9,365 nt of DNA. It comes from an uncultured Collinsella sp. GTDB lineage: Bacteria > Actinomycetota > Coriobacteriia > Coriobacteriales > Coriobacteriaceae. Below are positions 1 through 4,389 of this stretch, piece by piece. The notes below the pieces were generated by a model. That model ran no database searches. It had not been told where the DNA came from and worked only from the letters and a program-made list of their open reading frames with translations. How positions within the stretch are numbered: the stretch's first letter is position 1; each line of letters opens with the position of its first letter. Where the stretch lies: NCBI GenBank assembly GCA_959018755.1, contig CAUEMA010000031.1, positions 1 to 9,365 of the forward strand, written 5' to 3'. Position numbers and translations under genes: made by a program.

Positions 1-1
1 C

Positions 2-106
2 GTCGCCTCCGAGGCCGCGAGCGCCCACGGGGGCTCCGTCTCGCTCGCCAACAGCCCCTCGGGTGGCGCGGTGGCCACCATCGCGGTCCCCCTGTGCGGG
101 GCCTGA
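2..106 (+). CDS. Sensor histidine kinase, C-terminal end (partial)
   Basis: The window opens inside a plus-strand gene whose last 34 codons are visible and end in TGA at 104-106. The peptide contains AHGGSVSLANSPSGGAVAT followed by IAVPL. This is the usual end of a histidine-kinase HATPase_c domain, where a glycine-rich stretch and an 'A.f.i.lPl' strand close the ATP-binding fold. The full protein would be a membrane or cytoplasmic kinase paired with a response regulator, neither of which can be seen here. The last six codons and the stop lie inside a perfect hairpin (89-128). Family assignment rests only on this short tail, so the sensed signal cannot be named. Confidence 0.7.
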   Translation, partial: VASEAASAHGGSVSLANSPSGGAVATIAVPLCGA

Positions 107-128
107 CGACTCAGGCCCCGCACAGGGG
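89..128 (+). terminator. Perfect 18-bp hairpin overlapping the kinase stop codon
   Basis: Bases 89-106 and 111-128 are perfect reverse complements around a 4-nt loop (CGAC, 107-110). The left arm holds the last codons and the TGA of the upstream gene. The stem is very GC-rich and should stop or stabilise the transcript end. No T-run follows (next bases are CGTGCCTCGC), so it is not a textbook intrinsic terminator. It may act by Rho help or as a 3'-end stabiliser, or the T-tract may have been lost in the rearrangements nearby. Confidence 0.6.
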
Positions 129-186
129 CGTGCCTCGCAACCAAACGCTTCCCGGATAATAATGCCCGTTGCGGGGATCGCCCTGG

Positions 187-411
187 CTAGTCGCCGCCCA
201 TGTGCATGAGCATGTCGGCGATGCGAGTCGCCATCTCGTCCGCCGCTTCACGGATGTTGGCGACCCAGGACGCATGGCCGGCCTGATCGGATGCCTCCGC
301 CTCAAGCACGTCGCAAATGACTGCGGCGACCGCCCCGGGAGCCGCCCGCGGCCGGGCACGCGAGGGAGCCTCGAGACGAAAGGAGCTCGAGGACGACCAT
401 GACCAAGAGCA
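187..411 (-). pseudogene. Unrecognised minus-strand coding remnant
   Basis: A minus-strand frame is open from an in-frame TAA at 412-414 to a TAG at 187-189. The last ~45 residues look like real protein: acidic and helical, with pieces such as DVLEAEASDQAGHASWVANI and REAADEMATRIADMLMHM before GGD. Third codon positions there are GC-rich, like the surrounding genes. There is no ATG in the frame and no credible ribosome site, and the upstream half (arginine/proline-rich) looks non-coding. The best reading is the 3' end of a lost gene. I recognise no family. The plus-strand helix-turn-helix ORF overlaps its 5' edge, so both cannot be intact genes. Confidence 0.35.
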
Positions 412-569
412 TTAGCAGGAGCCAGGTGAGGCTCATCGCATCGACCAACGCGATATTCGGCGCCGACGAGGCGTGCGCGATGCTGCGCATCAGCCGCGAC
501 GCCATGTACCGGCTCGCCCCCCTGCACTTACCGTCAGAGCATGCTATAAGGTTATTGGTGGCCCATTGA
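399..569 (+). pseudogene. Small excisionase/MerR-like HTH protein, C-terminus replaced
   Basis: ATG at 399 is preceded by AAAGGAG (379-385) and by a second purine-rich stretch, GAGG (388-391), nearer the start. The 56-residue product contains IFGADEACAMLRISRDAMYR (residues 19-38), which fits a winged-helix/excisionase helix-turn-helix (compare 'sveEaAelLgvsrstvyrl'). After about residue 41 the sequence (PLHLPSEHAIRLLVAH) no longer looks like such a protein and crosses an extended -10 promoter motif. The gene therefore seems truncated by a join near 520-530. An intact protein would be a small DNA-binding factor such as an excisionase or antitoxin-type regulator; the role here is unknown. Confidence 0.45.
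542..550 (+). promoter_or_regulatory. Extended -10 promoter (TG-n-TATAAG)
   Basis: TGCTATAAG matches an extended -10 element; no good -35 is visible 16-18 bp upstream. Transcription would start near 557 and run straight into the terminator at 583-610, then to the DUF3800 fragment. It could serve that gene through a terminator-controlled leader, or make a short RNA of about 50 nt. Confidence 0.35.
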
Positions 570-582
570 GCTACTTCCAAGT

Positions 583-610
583 GCCGGGGGAGTCCCCCGG
601 CTATTTTTTT
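583..610 (+). terminator. Intrinsic terminator
   Basis: GCCGGGGG (583-590) pairs with CCCCCGGC (594-601) around a 3-nt loop, and seven T's follow at 604-610. This is a classic Rho-independent terminator on the plus strand. It lies between the HTH ORF and the DUF3800 start, 24 nt before that TTG codon, so it either ends an upstream transcript or attenuates the DUF3800 gene. Confidence 0.85.
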
Positions 611-633
611 ATCCATTCCATTAGGAATCCCCA

Positions 634-873
634 TTGGCCAAGGAGCTCAACATCTTCGTCGACGAGAGCGGCGACCGCGGCGGCAAAGCTCGCTACTATC
701 TGCTCACACTCGTCTTTCACGACCAGGCAGACAGCATCGCCGAGGCGGTCACGGGCTATGAGACCAAGCTCGCCAGGGCTGACCTCCCCAACATTCCGTT
801 TCACTCCGAGCCTCTCATGAACGGACACAAGGACTTACTGCATGATTCGTGTGTTATAGTTAGATGTTTCTAA
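634..873 (+). pseudogene. DUF3800 protein, truncated after N-terminal third
   Basis: A TTG start at 634 has an AGGAA ribosome site at 623-627, six bases upstream. The product begins MAKELNIFVDESGDRGG and continues YYLLTLVFHDQ. The DESGD motif near the N-terminus is the signature of DUF3800, an RNase H-like family usually ~200-250 residues long and often found near mobile elements. Similarity fits to about residue 68 (FHSEPLMNGHKD, near 837). After that the frame reads into the promoter of the methyltransferase block and stops at 871-873. Two thirds of the protein is missing, including later acidic residues expected of the fold, so it should be inactive. The break marks the left edge of the lower-GC insert. 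Confidence 0.65.
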
Positions 874-877
874 CTAT
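852..877 (+). promoter_or_regulatory. Promoter with overlapping palindromic operator (DtxR-like)
   Basis: TG-T-TATAGT (852-860) is an extended -10 element. It is overlapped by a perfect 9-bp inverted repeat, ATAGTTAGA (856-864) and TCTAACTAT (869-877), with a 4-nt spacer. A repressor bound here would cover the -10 and the expected start point near 867. The half-site resembles the TTAGGTTAG/CTAACCTAA arms of DtxR/IdeR-type iron-dependent repressor sites; that resemblance is the only basis for the family suggestion. The -35 region lies at or across the left junction of the insert and is poor. A factor-independent hairpin role is also possible, but only three T's follow. Confidence 0.45.
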
Positions 878-892
878 TTGGGGGCGATAGCA

Positions 893-1522
893 ATGCACGA
901 ACGCAAGGGCTTCTGGGACAAGAATGCCGGTCGGTACGACCGTTTCATGCGAAAGGACCGGGCGGCGTATGAGAAGATGTATGAGCTGATCAGGCCGGTG
1001 GTGAAAGCAAAAACCGTACTGGAGGTTGCCACCGGCACGGGGCTTATCGCAAAGAGCATCGTAAATGCGGCGACGCACATCGAGGCTACGGACGCTTCTG
1101 CAAAGATGATCCTTGAAGCAAAGCGGGACAATCAATCCGCAAAGCTGCACTTTTCCGTACAAGATATGTTCCGCCTGCCCTATGCACAGAAGTTCTTTGA
1201 TGTGGTGATCGCGTCCAACGCGCTTCACATAGTGCCGCATCCGGAAAAGGCCCTGCAAGAAATCAGGCGGGTGCTGAAGGACGACGGCGTGCTCATCGCG
1301 CCAACCTTCACCCACGCGGGGAGCTCGGTTTCCGGCAAGGCAAAAGCTTTTTTCATGAGTATGGTGGGATTCCCCCTCCACAGCAGGTGGACAAGCGAGG
1401 AATACCTACGTTTCCTGCGTCAAAACGGCTGGGCAGTGCAGAAAAGCGTGGTGCTGAAGGCCTCATTCCCGTTGACCTATGCGGAATGCACGAAATCGGA
1501 GGGGCCAGATGTCGTTCTTTGA
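893..1522 (+). CDS. Class I SAM-dependent methyltransferase
   Basis: The 209-residue product has a class I (Rossmann) methyltransferase layout. Motif I is VLEVATGTGLIAKS (42-55), the acidic end of strand 2 is D67, and motif IV is FFDVVIASNALHIVPHPEKA (101-120). LQEIRRVLKDDGVLI (121-135) is the usual post-IV helix and strand 5. These features are those of small UbiE/Methyltransf_11 enzymes. The substrate is unknown. ATG at 893 was chosen because GGGGG (880-884) lies eight bases upstream; an in-frame TTG at 878 has no ribosome site. The gene overlaps the next by 14 nt, so they were one operon. AAA, TTT and ATA codons are more frequent than in the flanking genes, which suggests transfer from a lower-GC Firmicute. 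It appears full length. Confidence 0.8.
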   Translation: MHERKGFWDKNAGRYDRFMRKDRAAYEKMYELIRPVVKAKTVLEVATGTGLIAKSIVNAATHIEATDASAKMILEAKRDNQSAKLHFSVQDMFRLPYAQKFFDVVIASNALHIVPHPEKALQEIRRVLKDDGVLIAPTFTHAGSSVSGKAKAFFMSMVGFPLHSRWTSEEYLRFLRQNGWAVQKSVVLKASFPLTYAECTKSEGPDVVL

Positions 1523-1841
1523 AAACACCCGCAAGCCCGTGGGCCTCGGCGGAAAACTTATGGTTGCCATGATGAATCTGGGCCACAGCCCTGTGGCGCG
1601 GTGGGGACTTCGATTTCTACGACTTGCACCAAATGCCAAGGTGCTGGATTGCGGCTGCGGCGGCGGGGCGAACATAAAACGGCTGCTGAAAAAATGCCCG
1701 CATGGCGTCGTTAAGGGCATCGACTATTCGCCCGTCAGCGTGGAGAGGACTAGAAAGCTCAACCGAGCTGCAATTCAGGAGGGGCGTTGCGCCGTTCTGC
1801 AAGGCAGTGTGGCGGATATGGCGTTTGAGAACGCCATGTGA
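1509..1841 (+). pseudogene. Second SAM-dependent methyltransferase, 3' half deleted
   Basis: ATG at 1509 sits inside the end of the previous gene, with GGAGGGG (1498-1504) just upstream. The product begins MSFFENTRKPVGLGGKL. Motif I is VLDCGCGGGANIKRLLKK (45-62) and the following strand/acidic position is GIDYS (70-74), so it is a class I methyltransferase of the Methyltransf_11/25 type. It ends at residue 110 (VADMAFENAM, then TGA), immediately before the place where motif IV should begin. Family members run to about 200 residues. Sequence right after the stop is the tail of an unrelated membrane protein, so a deletion joined two genes near 1838. Without strands 4-7 it is very unlikely to work. 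Confidence 0.7.
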
Positions 1842-1842
1842 G

Positions 1843-1929
1843 CATTTTTCATCCATCCTGCACATGGCGATAGGCATGACGGTCATAGTGGCTTTGCTGG
1901 CGGCAATTATGACAGTTTTTATTCACTGA
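1843..1929 (+). pseudogene. C-terminal tail of a membrane protein (remnant)
   Basis: In the frame ending at TGA 1927-1929 the sequence reads HFSSILHMAIGMTVIVALL then AAIMTVFIH. This is a hydrophobic segment of about 20 residues followed by a short tail, typical of the last transmembrane helix of a transporter or exporter. No start codon with a ribosome site precedes it, and it follows directly on the cut in the second methyltransferase. It is therefore the surviving 3' end of a gene once located between methyltransferases two and three. The family cannot be named from this much sequence. Eleven bases separate it from the next ATG. Confidence 0.5.
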
Positions 1930-1940
1930 GGAAGGAACCT

Positions 1941-2771
1941 ATGAAATGTAAAATTGAGAAAAACACCGTGCAGGAGACGCTGATCCTCCCGCTGTATTCC
2001 CGAAAGCTGTGTACGGAGCTATACCCGAACCTTTACAGGGATGAAACAGCGGTTCGTCTGCTCGATCAGATCGACTACGACTTTTCAGAGGCAGAGAAAA
2101 ACTCCCGCAGCCTGATGCAGCGCTTTGGTGCGCTGGAGGTGGCCATGCGGCAGAGTGATCTTGCTTTCGAGGTGTGGGATTACCTGAAAGGCCACCCCAA
2201 TGCGGCGGTGGTCAATCTGGGCTGCGGGCTGGACAACACCGGCAGAGCCTGCGACAACGGCAGATGCAAAATCTACAATCTGGACTTCCCCGATGTGATT
2301 GCCTTGCGGCAGCAGCTGCTGCCCGCCGGGGAGCGGGAGCAAAACATTCCCTGCGACCTGAAAGACCCCGCATGGTTTGACAAGATCGATGCCTCCGGCG
2401 GGGCGGTGTTCTTTGCCTCCGGGGTGTTCTATTACTTTCTGACCCAGCAGGTCCGGGAACTGGTGCGGGGGATGGCGGACGCTTTCCCCGGCAGTGTGCT
2501 GGTCTTTGATGCTGCCAATCGGACGGCGGTAAAGATGATCGCAAAAACATGGCTTAAGACTGCAAAAATCAAGGATGTGGGGGCATATTTTGCGGTTTCG
2601 GATGCCGCCAAGGAAATCGGCACGTGGGACAGCCGTCTGCAGGTCACAAGTCGCGGCTATATGCTGGGCTACAACGATTTGAAAGACCCTTCTGTCAGCG
2701 GCTTTTTCCGGTTTCTCGCAAGGGTCGGTGACAACGGGATGAAAATGCAAATCGTGAAAATAAGATTTTGA
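1941..2771 (+). CDS. SAM-dependent methyltransferase, leucine carboxyl methyltransferase-like
   Basis: The 276-residue product shows the LCMT/PPM O-methyltransferase pattern. VVNLGCGLDNTGRA (90-103) is the SAM-binding motif I with the family's 'GaGLDnr' form. IYNLDFPDVIALRQQLL (111-127) matches the typical 'DlPevi..k..ll' motif II. FFASGVFYYFLTQQVREL (157-174) matches 'vaEGvlyyl....v..ll', and VLVFDAANR (186-194) is strand 5. Bacterial members methylate small molecules or carboxyl groups; the substrate here is unknown. AGGAAGG (1929-1935) lies six bases before the ATG. Length is normal for the family and no lesion is visible, so this gene should be functional. It would be cotranscribed with the first methyltransferase. 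Codon use is less GC-biased than in the PTS operon. Confidence 0.8.
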   Translation: MKCKIEKNTVQETLILPLYSRKLCTELYPNLYRDETAVRLLDQIDYDFSEAEKNSRSLMQRFGALEVAMRQSDLAFEVWDYLKGHPNAAVVNLGCGLDNTGRACDNGRCKIYNLDFPDVIALRQQLLPAGEREQNIPCDLKDPAWFDKIDASGGAVFFASGVFYYFLTQQVRELVRGMADAFPGSVLVFDAANRTAVKMIAKTWLKTAKIKDVGAYFAVSDAAKEIGTWDSRLQVTSRGYMLGYNDLKDPSVSGFFRFLARVGDNGMKMQIVKIRF

Positions 2772-2780
2772 GAGGCAAAC

Positions 2781-2842
2781 ATAAAGCGCATTCACTTTGA
2801 CGTTGAAGAAGACGGCTTTTACGGCGCATATTGGGCGTGCAA
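2781..2842 (+). pseudogene. N-terminal scrap of a possible alpha/beta hydrolase, start codon ATA
   Basis: Ten bases after the methyltransferase stop, the frame reads IKRIHFDVEEDGFYGAYWAC then KG before it enters terminator sequence. A GAGAGG ribosome site (2770-2775) sits at the right distance, but the expected ATG is ATA (2781-2783). The peptide resembles, from memory, the start of BAAT-type acyl-CoA thioester hydrolases (alpha/beta hydrolase fold) found beside such methyltransferases in gut Firmicutes. Only about 21 codons remain. The frame formally stays open to a TAG at 2895-2897 through unrelated bases. It is a dead fragment and marks the right edge of the lower-GC insert. Confidence 0.4.
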
Positions 2843-2849
2843 GGGCACG

Positions 2850-2882
2850 CGAGGGAGGTCGGAAACGGCCTCCCTCGTTTTT
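2850..2882 (+). terminator. Intrinsic terminator with GAAA tetraloop
   Basis: CGAGGGAGGTCG (2850-2861) pairs with CGGCCTCCCTCG (2866-2877) through 12 bp (one T-G wobble), closed by a GAAA loop. Five T's follow at 2878-2882. This strong plus-strand terminator ends the methyltransferase transcript. Its base composition is like the host flanks rather than the insert, so it may belong to a host gene lost at this join. Confidence 0.85.
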
Positions 2883-2929
2883 ATTCATGGACTTTAGTCC
2901 GTGCCGCACGGCACGCGCGGCATAGAAAG

Positions 2930-2948
2930 CCACCCGCTCAGCGGGTGG
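2930..2948 (+). repeat. Subterminal hairpin of the IS200-type left end
   Basis: CCACCCGC (2930-2937) and GCGGGTGG (2941-2948) form a perfect 8-bp stem with a TCA loop. In IS200/IS605 elements such imperfectly placed hairpins, not terminal inverted repeats, are recognised as single strands by TnpA. Position about 85-100 bp before the transposase start fits that role. Confidence 0.55.
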
Positions 2949-2977
2949 AGGCCAATTTCCGCTACGCGACAAAAACC

Positions 2978-3022
2978 TTCCCCCTAGCATGAGGATTGTT
3001 CAGGTCATCATGCTAGGGGGAA
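2978..3022 (+). promoter_or_regulatory. Leader stem-loop hiding the tnpA ribosome site
   Basis: TTCCCCCTAGCATGA (2978-2992) and TCATGCTAGGGGGAA (3008-3022) are perfect 15-bp complements around a 15-nt loop. The right arm holds AGGGGG (3015-3020), the ribosome site for tnpA. In enteric IS200 a leader stem-loop that hides the Shine-Dalgarno keeps transposase translation very low, and another blocks read-through transcription. This structure fits the same control. Its function is now moot because the transposase is cut. Confidence 0.6.
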
Positions 3023-3032
3023 TGTGATTGCT

Positions 3033-3089
3033 GTGGCCCAGAAAGCCAACAGCCTCGCGCACACGAAATGGCTATGCAAGTACCGCATC
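3033..3089 (+). pseudogene. tnpA: IS200-type transposase TnpA, first 19 codons
   Basis: From GTG at 3033 (or the in-frame GTG at 3024) the frame reads VAQKANSLAHTKWLCKYRI. IS200-type TnpA proteins begin with a short variable tail, then 'L.HTKW.CKYHIVFtPKYRR', so the match is good and ends right where 'VFTPKYRR' should start. The full Y1 transposase is ~130-150 residues with HUH and a C-terminal tyrosine; none of that remains. The ribosome site AGGGGG is 12 bases from GTG 3033 and 3 from GTG 3024, so the start is uncertain. After codon 19 the frame runs out of register into degV sequence. Confidence 0.65.
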
Positions 3090-3090
3090 G

Positions 3091-3310
3091 CACCGAGGTC
3101 AAGCTCGTCGCCGCCATCGCCGAGAAGCACCCCAGGGTGCGCTTTGCCGTGAGCTACACCTCGGCCTACGCCGACCTTTACGACCGCATGGAGCAGGCCC
3201 TGCGCGAGCGCGTGGCCAACGCGGTGGAGATCGTCCGCTCCGACATCAGCCCCGCGCTTCTTGTCCACACCGGTCCAAACCTCGTGGGTGTGGCGGTCCA
3301 GGGACTCTAG
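3091..3310 (+). pseudogene. DegV family protein, C-terminal fragment
   Basis: The frame ending at TAG 3308-3310 encodes about 73 residues: TEVKLVAAIAEKHPRVRFAV, then SYTSAYADLYDRMEQALRER, then a segment ending SPALLVHTGPNLVGVAVQGL. DegV proteins bind fatty acids and end with an 'ei.p.i..HtGPG.lGvay' strand, which matches LLVHTGPNLVGVAV; the usual GPG is GPN here. The family is ~280 residues, so the N-terminal three quarters are missing. The left boundary is a direct join to the IS200-type tnpA start. The frame can be read back to an ATG at 3068 inside the tnpA sequence, giving an 80-residue chimera, but no ribosome site is seen for it. Codon use is host-like. Confidence 0.6.
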
Positions 3311-3343
3311 CGGAGGCGGGGCGTTCTGCCCAAAAACAAATGC

Positions 3344-3393
3344 AAAAGACGAGCGCTTCTTGCCGCCCAATTGGCAAGAAGCGCTCGTCTTTT
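3344..3393. terminator. Bidirectional terminator, perfect 21-bp stem
   Basis: Bases 3344-3364 and 3373-3393 are perfect complements with an 8-nt loop. The arms begin AAAA and end TTTT, so there is a U-run in either direction. It lies between the plus-strand degV fragment and the minus-strand fructokinase and would end transcripts from both sides, closing the whole sugar operon. Confidence 0.9.
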
Positions 3394-3425
3394 CTTAACG
3401 CGTTGTATGGCGGAGAGAGCGCAAG

Positions 3426-4310
3426 TTACGCGAGCGCCCTTCTTGCCAGCTCGGCCGCGCCGAGGATTCCTTGGTCGCCGCCGCAGCCCGGGGCGCAGAT
3501 GTAGCTCTCCATGTCCTTAAGCTCGGCGGTCTGGATGTAGCCACCCAGATATTCGAGGGTCTTCTTGCGGACGATGCCGTAGAGCTGCTCCTGGTGCATC
3601 ACGCCACCGCCGAGGACGATGCGGCGAGGCGAGTACATGAGCACGAGGTTCGCACACATCTGCCCCAGATAATCCCCCTCGAGCATCCACACCTCATCGT
3701 TGTCCGCGAGCTCGGCCGCGGGCTTTCCCCAGCGCGCGGCGATGGCGGGGCCGGAGGCGAGGCCCTCGAGGCAGCTCGCGTGGCTCGGGCAGACGCAGCG
3801 TCCTTCCTCGGTGGGACGGGTCCTTACCAGCATGTGACCGGCCTCGGGGTGCAGCATGCCGTGAAGGAGCCTGCCCGCGCACATGACGCCCGCGCCCACG
3901 CCGGTGCCGATGGTCACGTAGACGGCGTCCTTGAGCCCCTTGCAGCAGCCGAAGACCACTTCGCCGAGGCAGGCAACGTTCACGTCCGTATCGTAGGCCA
4001 CCGGAATCCCGAGGGCGTCGGCGAACGCGGCGCGAAGACCATAGCCTCGCCACGCGAGCTTGGGCGTTTGGAGGATGGAGCCGTAGCGCTCGTCGGCGGG
4101 GTCGACGCAGGTCGGGCCGAAGGCGCCGATGCCCAACGCGTTCACATCACGGGCGGTGAACCACTCGACCATTTGTGGGACGGTCTCGGCGGGCATAAGC
4201 GTCGGGGTCTCCATACGGTCGAGGACCTCGCCGTCGCCGGACACCACGGCACAGACCATCTTGGTCCCGCCGGCCTCGAGGGCGCCGAGCCTCATTTGCT
4301 TTTCGCTCAT
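3426..4310 (-). CDS. ROK-family fructokinase (GmuE/YdhR type)
   Basis: The 294-residue protein is a ROK sugar kinase that makes sugar 6-phosphates with ATP in the cytoplasm. The ATP loop is LGALEAGGTK (8-17). The catalytic Asp is D109 in YDTDVN, followed by ACLGE. IGTGVGAGV (134-142) binds phosphate/sugar. HPEAGH with CVCPSHASC gives a zinc site of H159, C174, H177 and C180, as in B. subtilis YdhR/GmuE. LEGLASGPAI and VLGGGVM complete the pattern. The 'EAGGTK' start plus the Cys/His site point to the fructokinase (also mannokinase) branch rather than glucokinase or NagC regulators. AAGGAGGA sits six bases before the first ATG; an ATG five codons later is less well placed. It is the last gene of the operon and would phosphorylate the sugar freed by the GH172 enzyme. 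No lesions are seen. Confidence 0.88.
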   Translation of the reverse strand: MSEKQMRLGALEAGGTKMVCAVVSGDGEVLDRMETPTLMPAETVPQMVEWFTARDVNALGIGAFGPTCVDPADERYGSILQTPKLAWRGYGLRAAFADALGIPVAYDTDVNVACLGEVVFGCCKGLKDAVYVTIGTGVGAGVMCAGRLLHGMLHPEAGHMLVRTRPTEEGRCVCPSHASCLEGLASGPAIAARWGKPAAELADNDEVWMLEGDYLGQMCANLVLMYSPRRIVLGGGVMHQEQLYGIVRKKTLEYLGGYIQTAELKDMESYICAPGCGGDQGILGAAELARRALA

Positions 4311-4327
4311 GTGATCCTCCTTACAAA

Positions 4328-4362
4328 GGGACGCCCGCAGTCATGGTCAACCGCGGGCGCCC
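4328..4362 (-). promoter_or_regulatory. Intercistronic hairpin before the fructokinase
   Basis: On the transcribed (minus) strand GGGCGCCCGC pairs with GCGGGCGTCCC through 10 bp with one bulged U and a ~14-nt loop, followed by only three U's. It sits in the 79-nt gap between the GH172 and kinase genes. A weak terminator or an RNA-processing/stability element that lowers kinase expression relative to the PTS genes is plausible. Confidence 0.5.
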
Positions 4363-4389
4363 ATAACGTTGGCTTGTTTCGAGGCGACC

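Larger units (their letters stand above)
2921..3090 (+). mobile_element. IS200/IS605-family element, left-end remnant
   Basis: A subterminal hairpin (2930-2948), a long leader stem-loop (2978-3022) and the first codons of a Y1 transposase occur in the order found at the left end of IS200-type elements. The exact outer boundary cannot be fixed; it should lie a little upstream of the first hairpin, so 2921 is approximate. The element stops abruptly near 3090, where a degV fragment begins. The catalytic HUH motif and tyrosine and the whole right end are gone, and no tnpB is present, so it cannot move on its own. Confidence 0.65.

Noticed and set aside
525..860. Similar ACTTAC strings followed by TATA-type -10 elements at about 526 and 833
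   Set aside because: I considered an IS605-type target site (TTAC) or duplicated promoter, but the similarity beyond six bases is poor and probably accidental.
2085..2990. Minus-strand open frame of about 300 codons over the third methyltransferase
   Set aside because: The plus strand carries the methyltransferase motifs and a good ribosome site; the minus frame shows no family features and runs over the terminator and the transposon hairpin.
2889..3022. Possible omega-RNA/TnpB right end or CRISPR-like repeats
   Set aside because: No tnpB gene is present, and the hairpins differ from each other and precede a tnpA start, which fits a left end of an IS200-type element. No repeat-spacer pattern exists.
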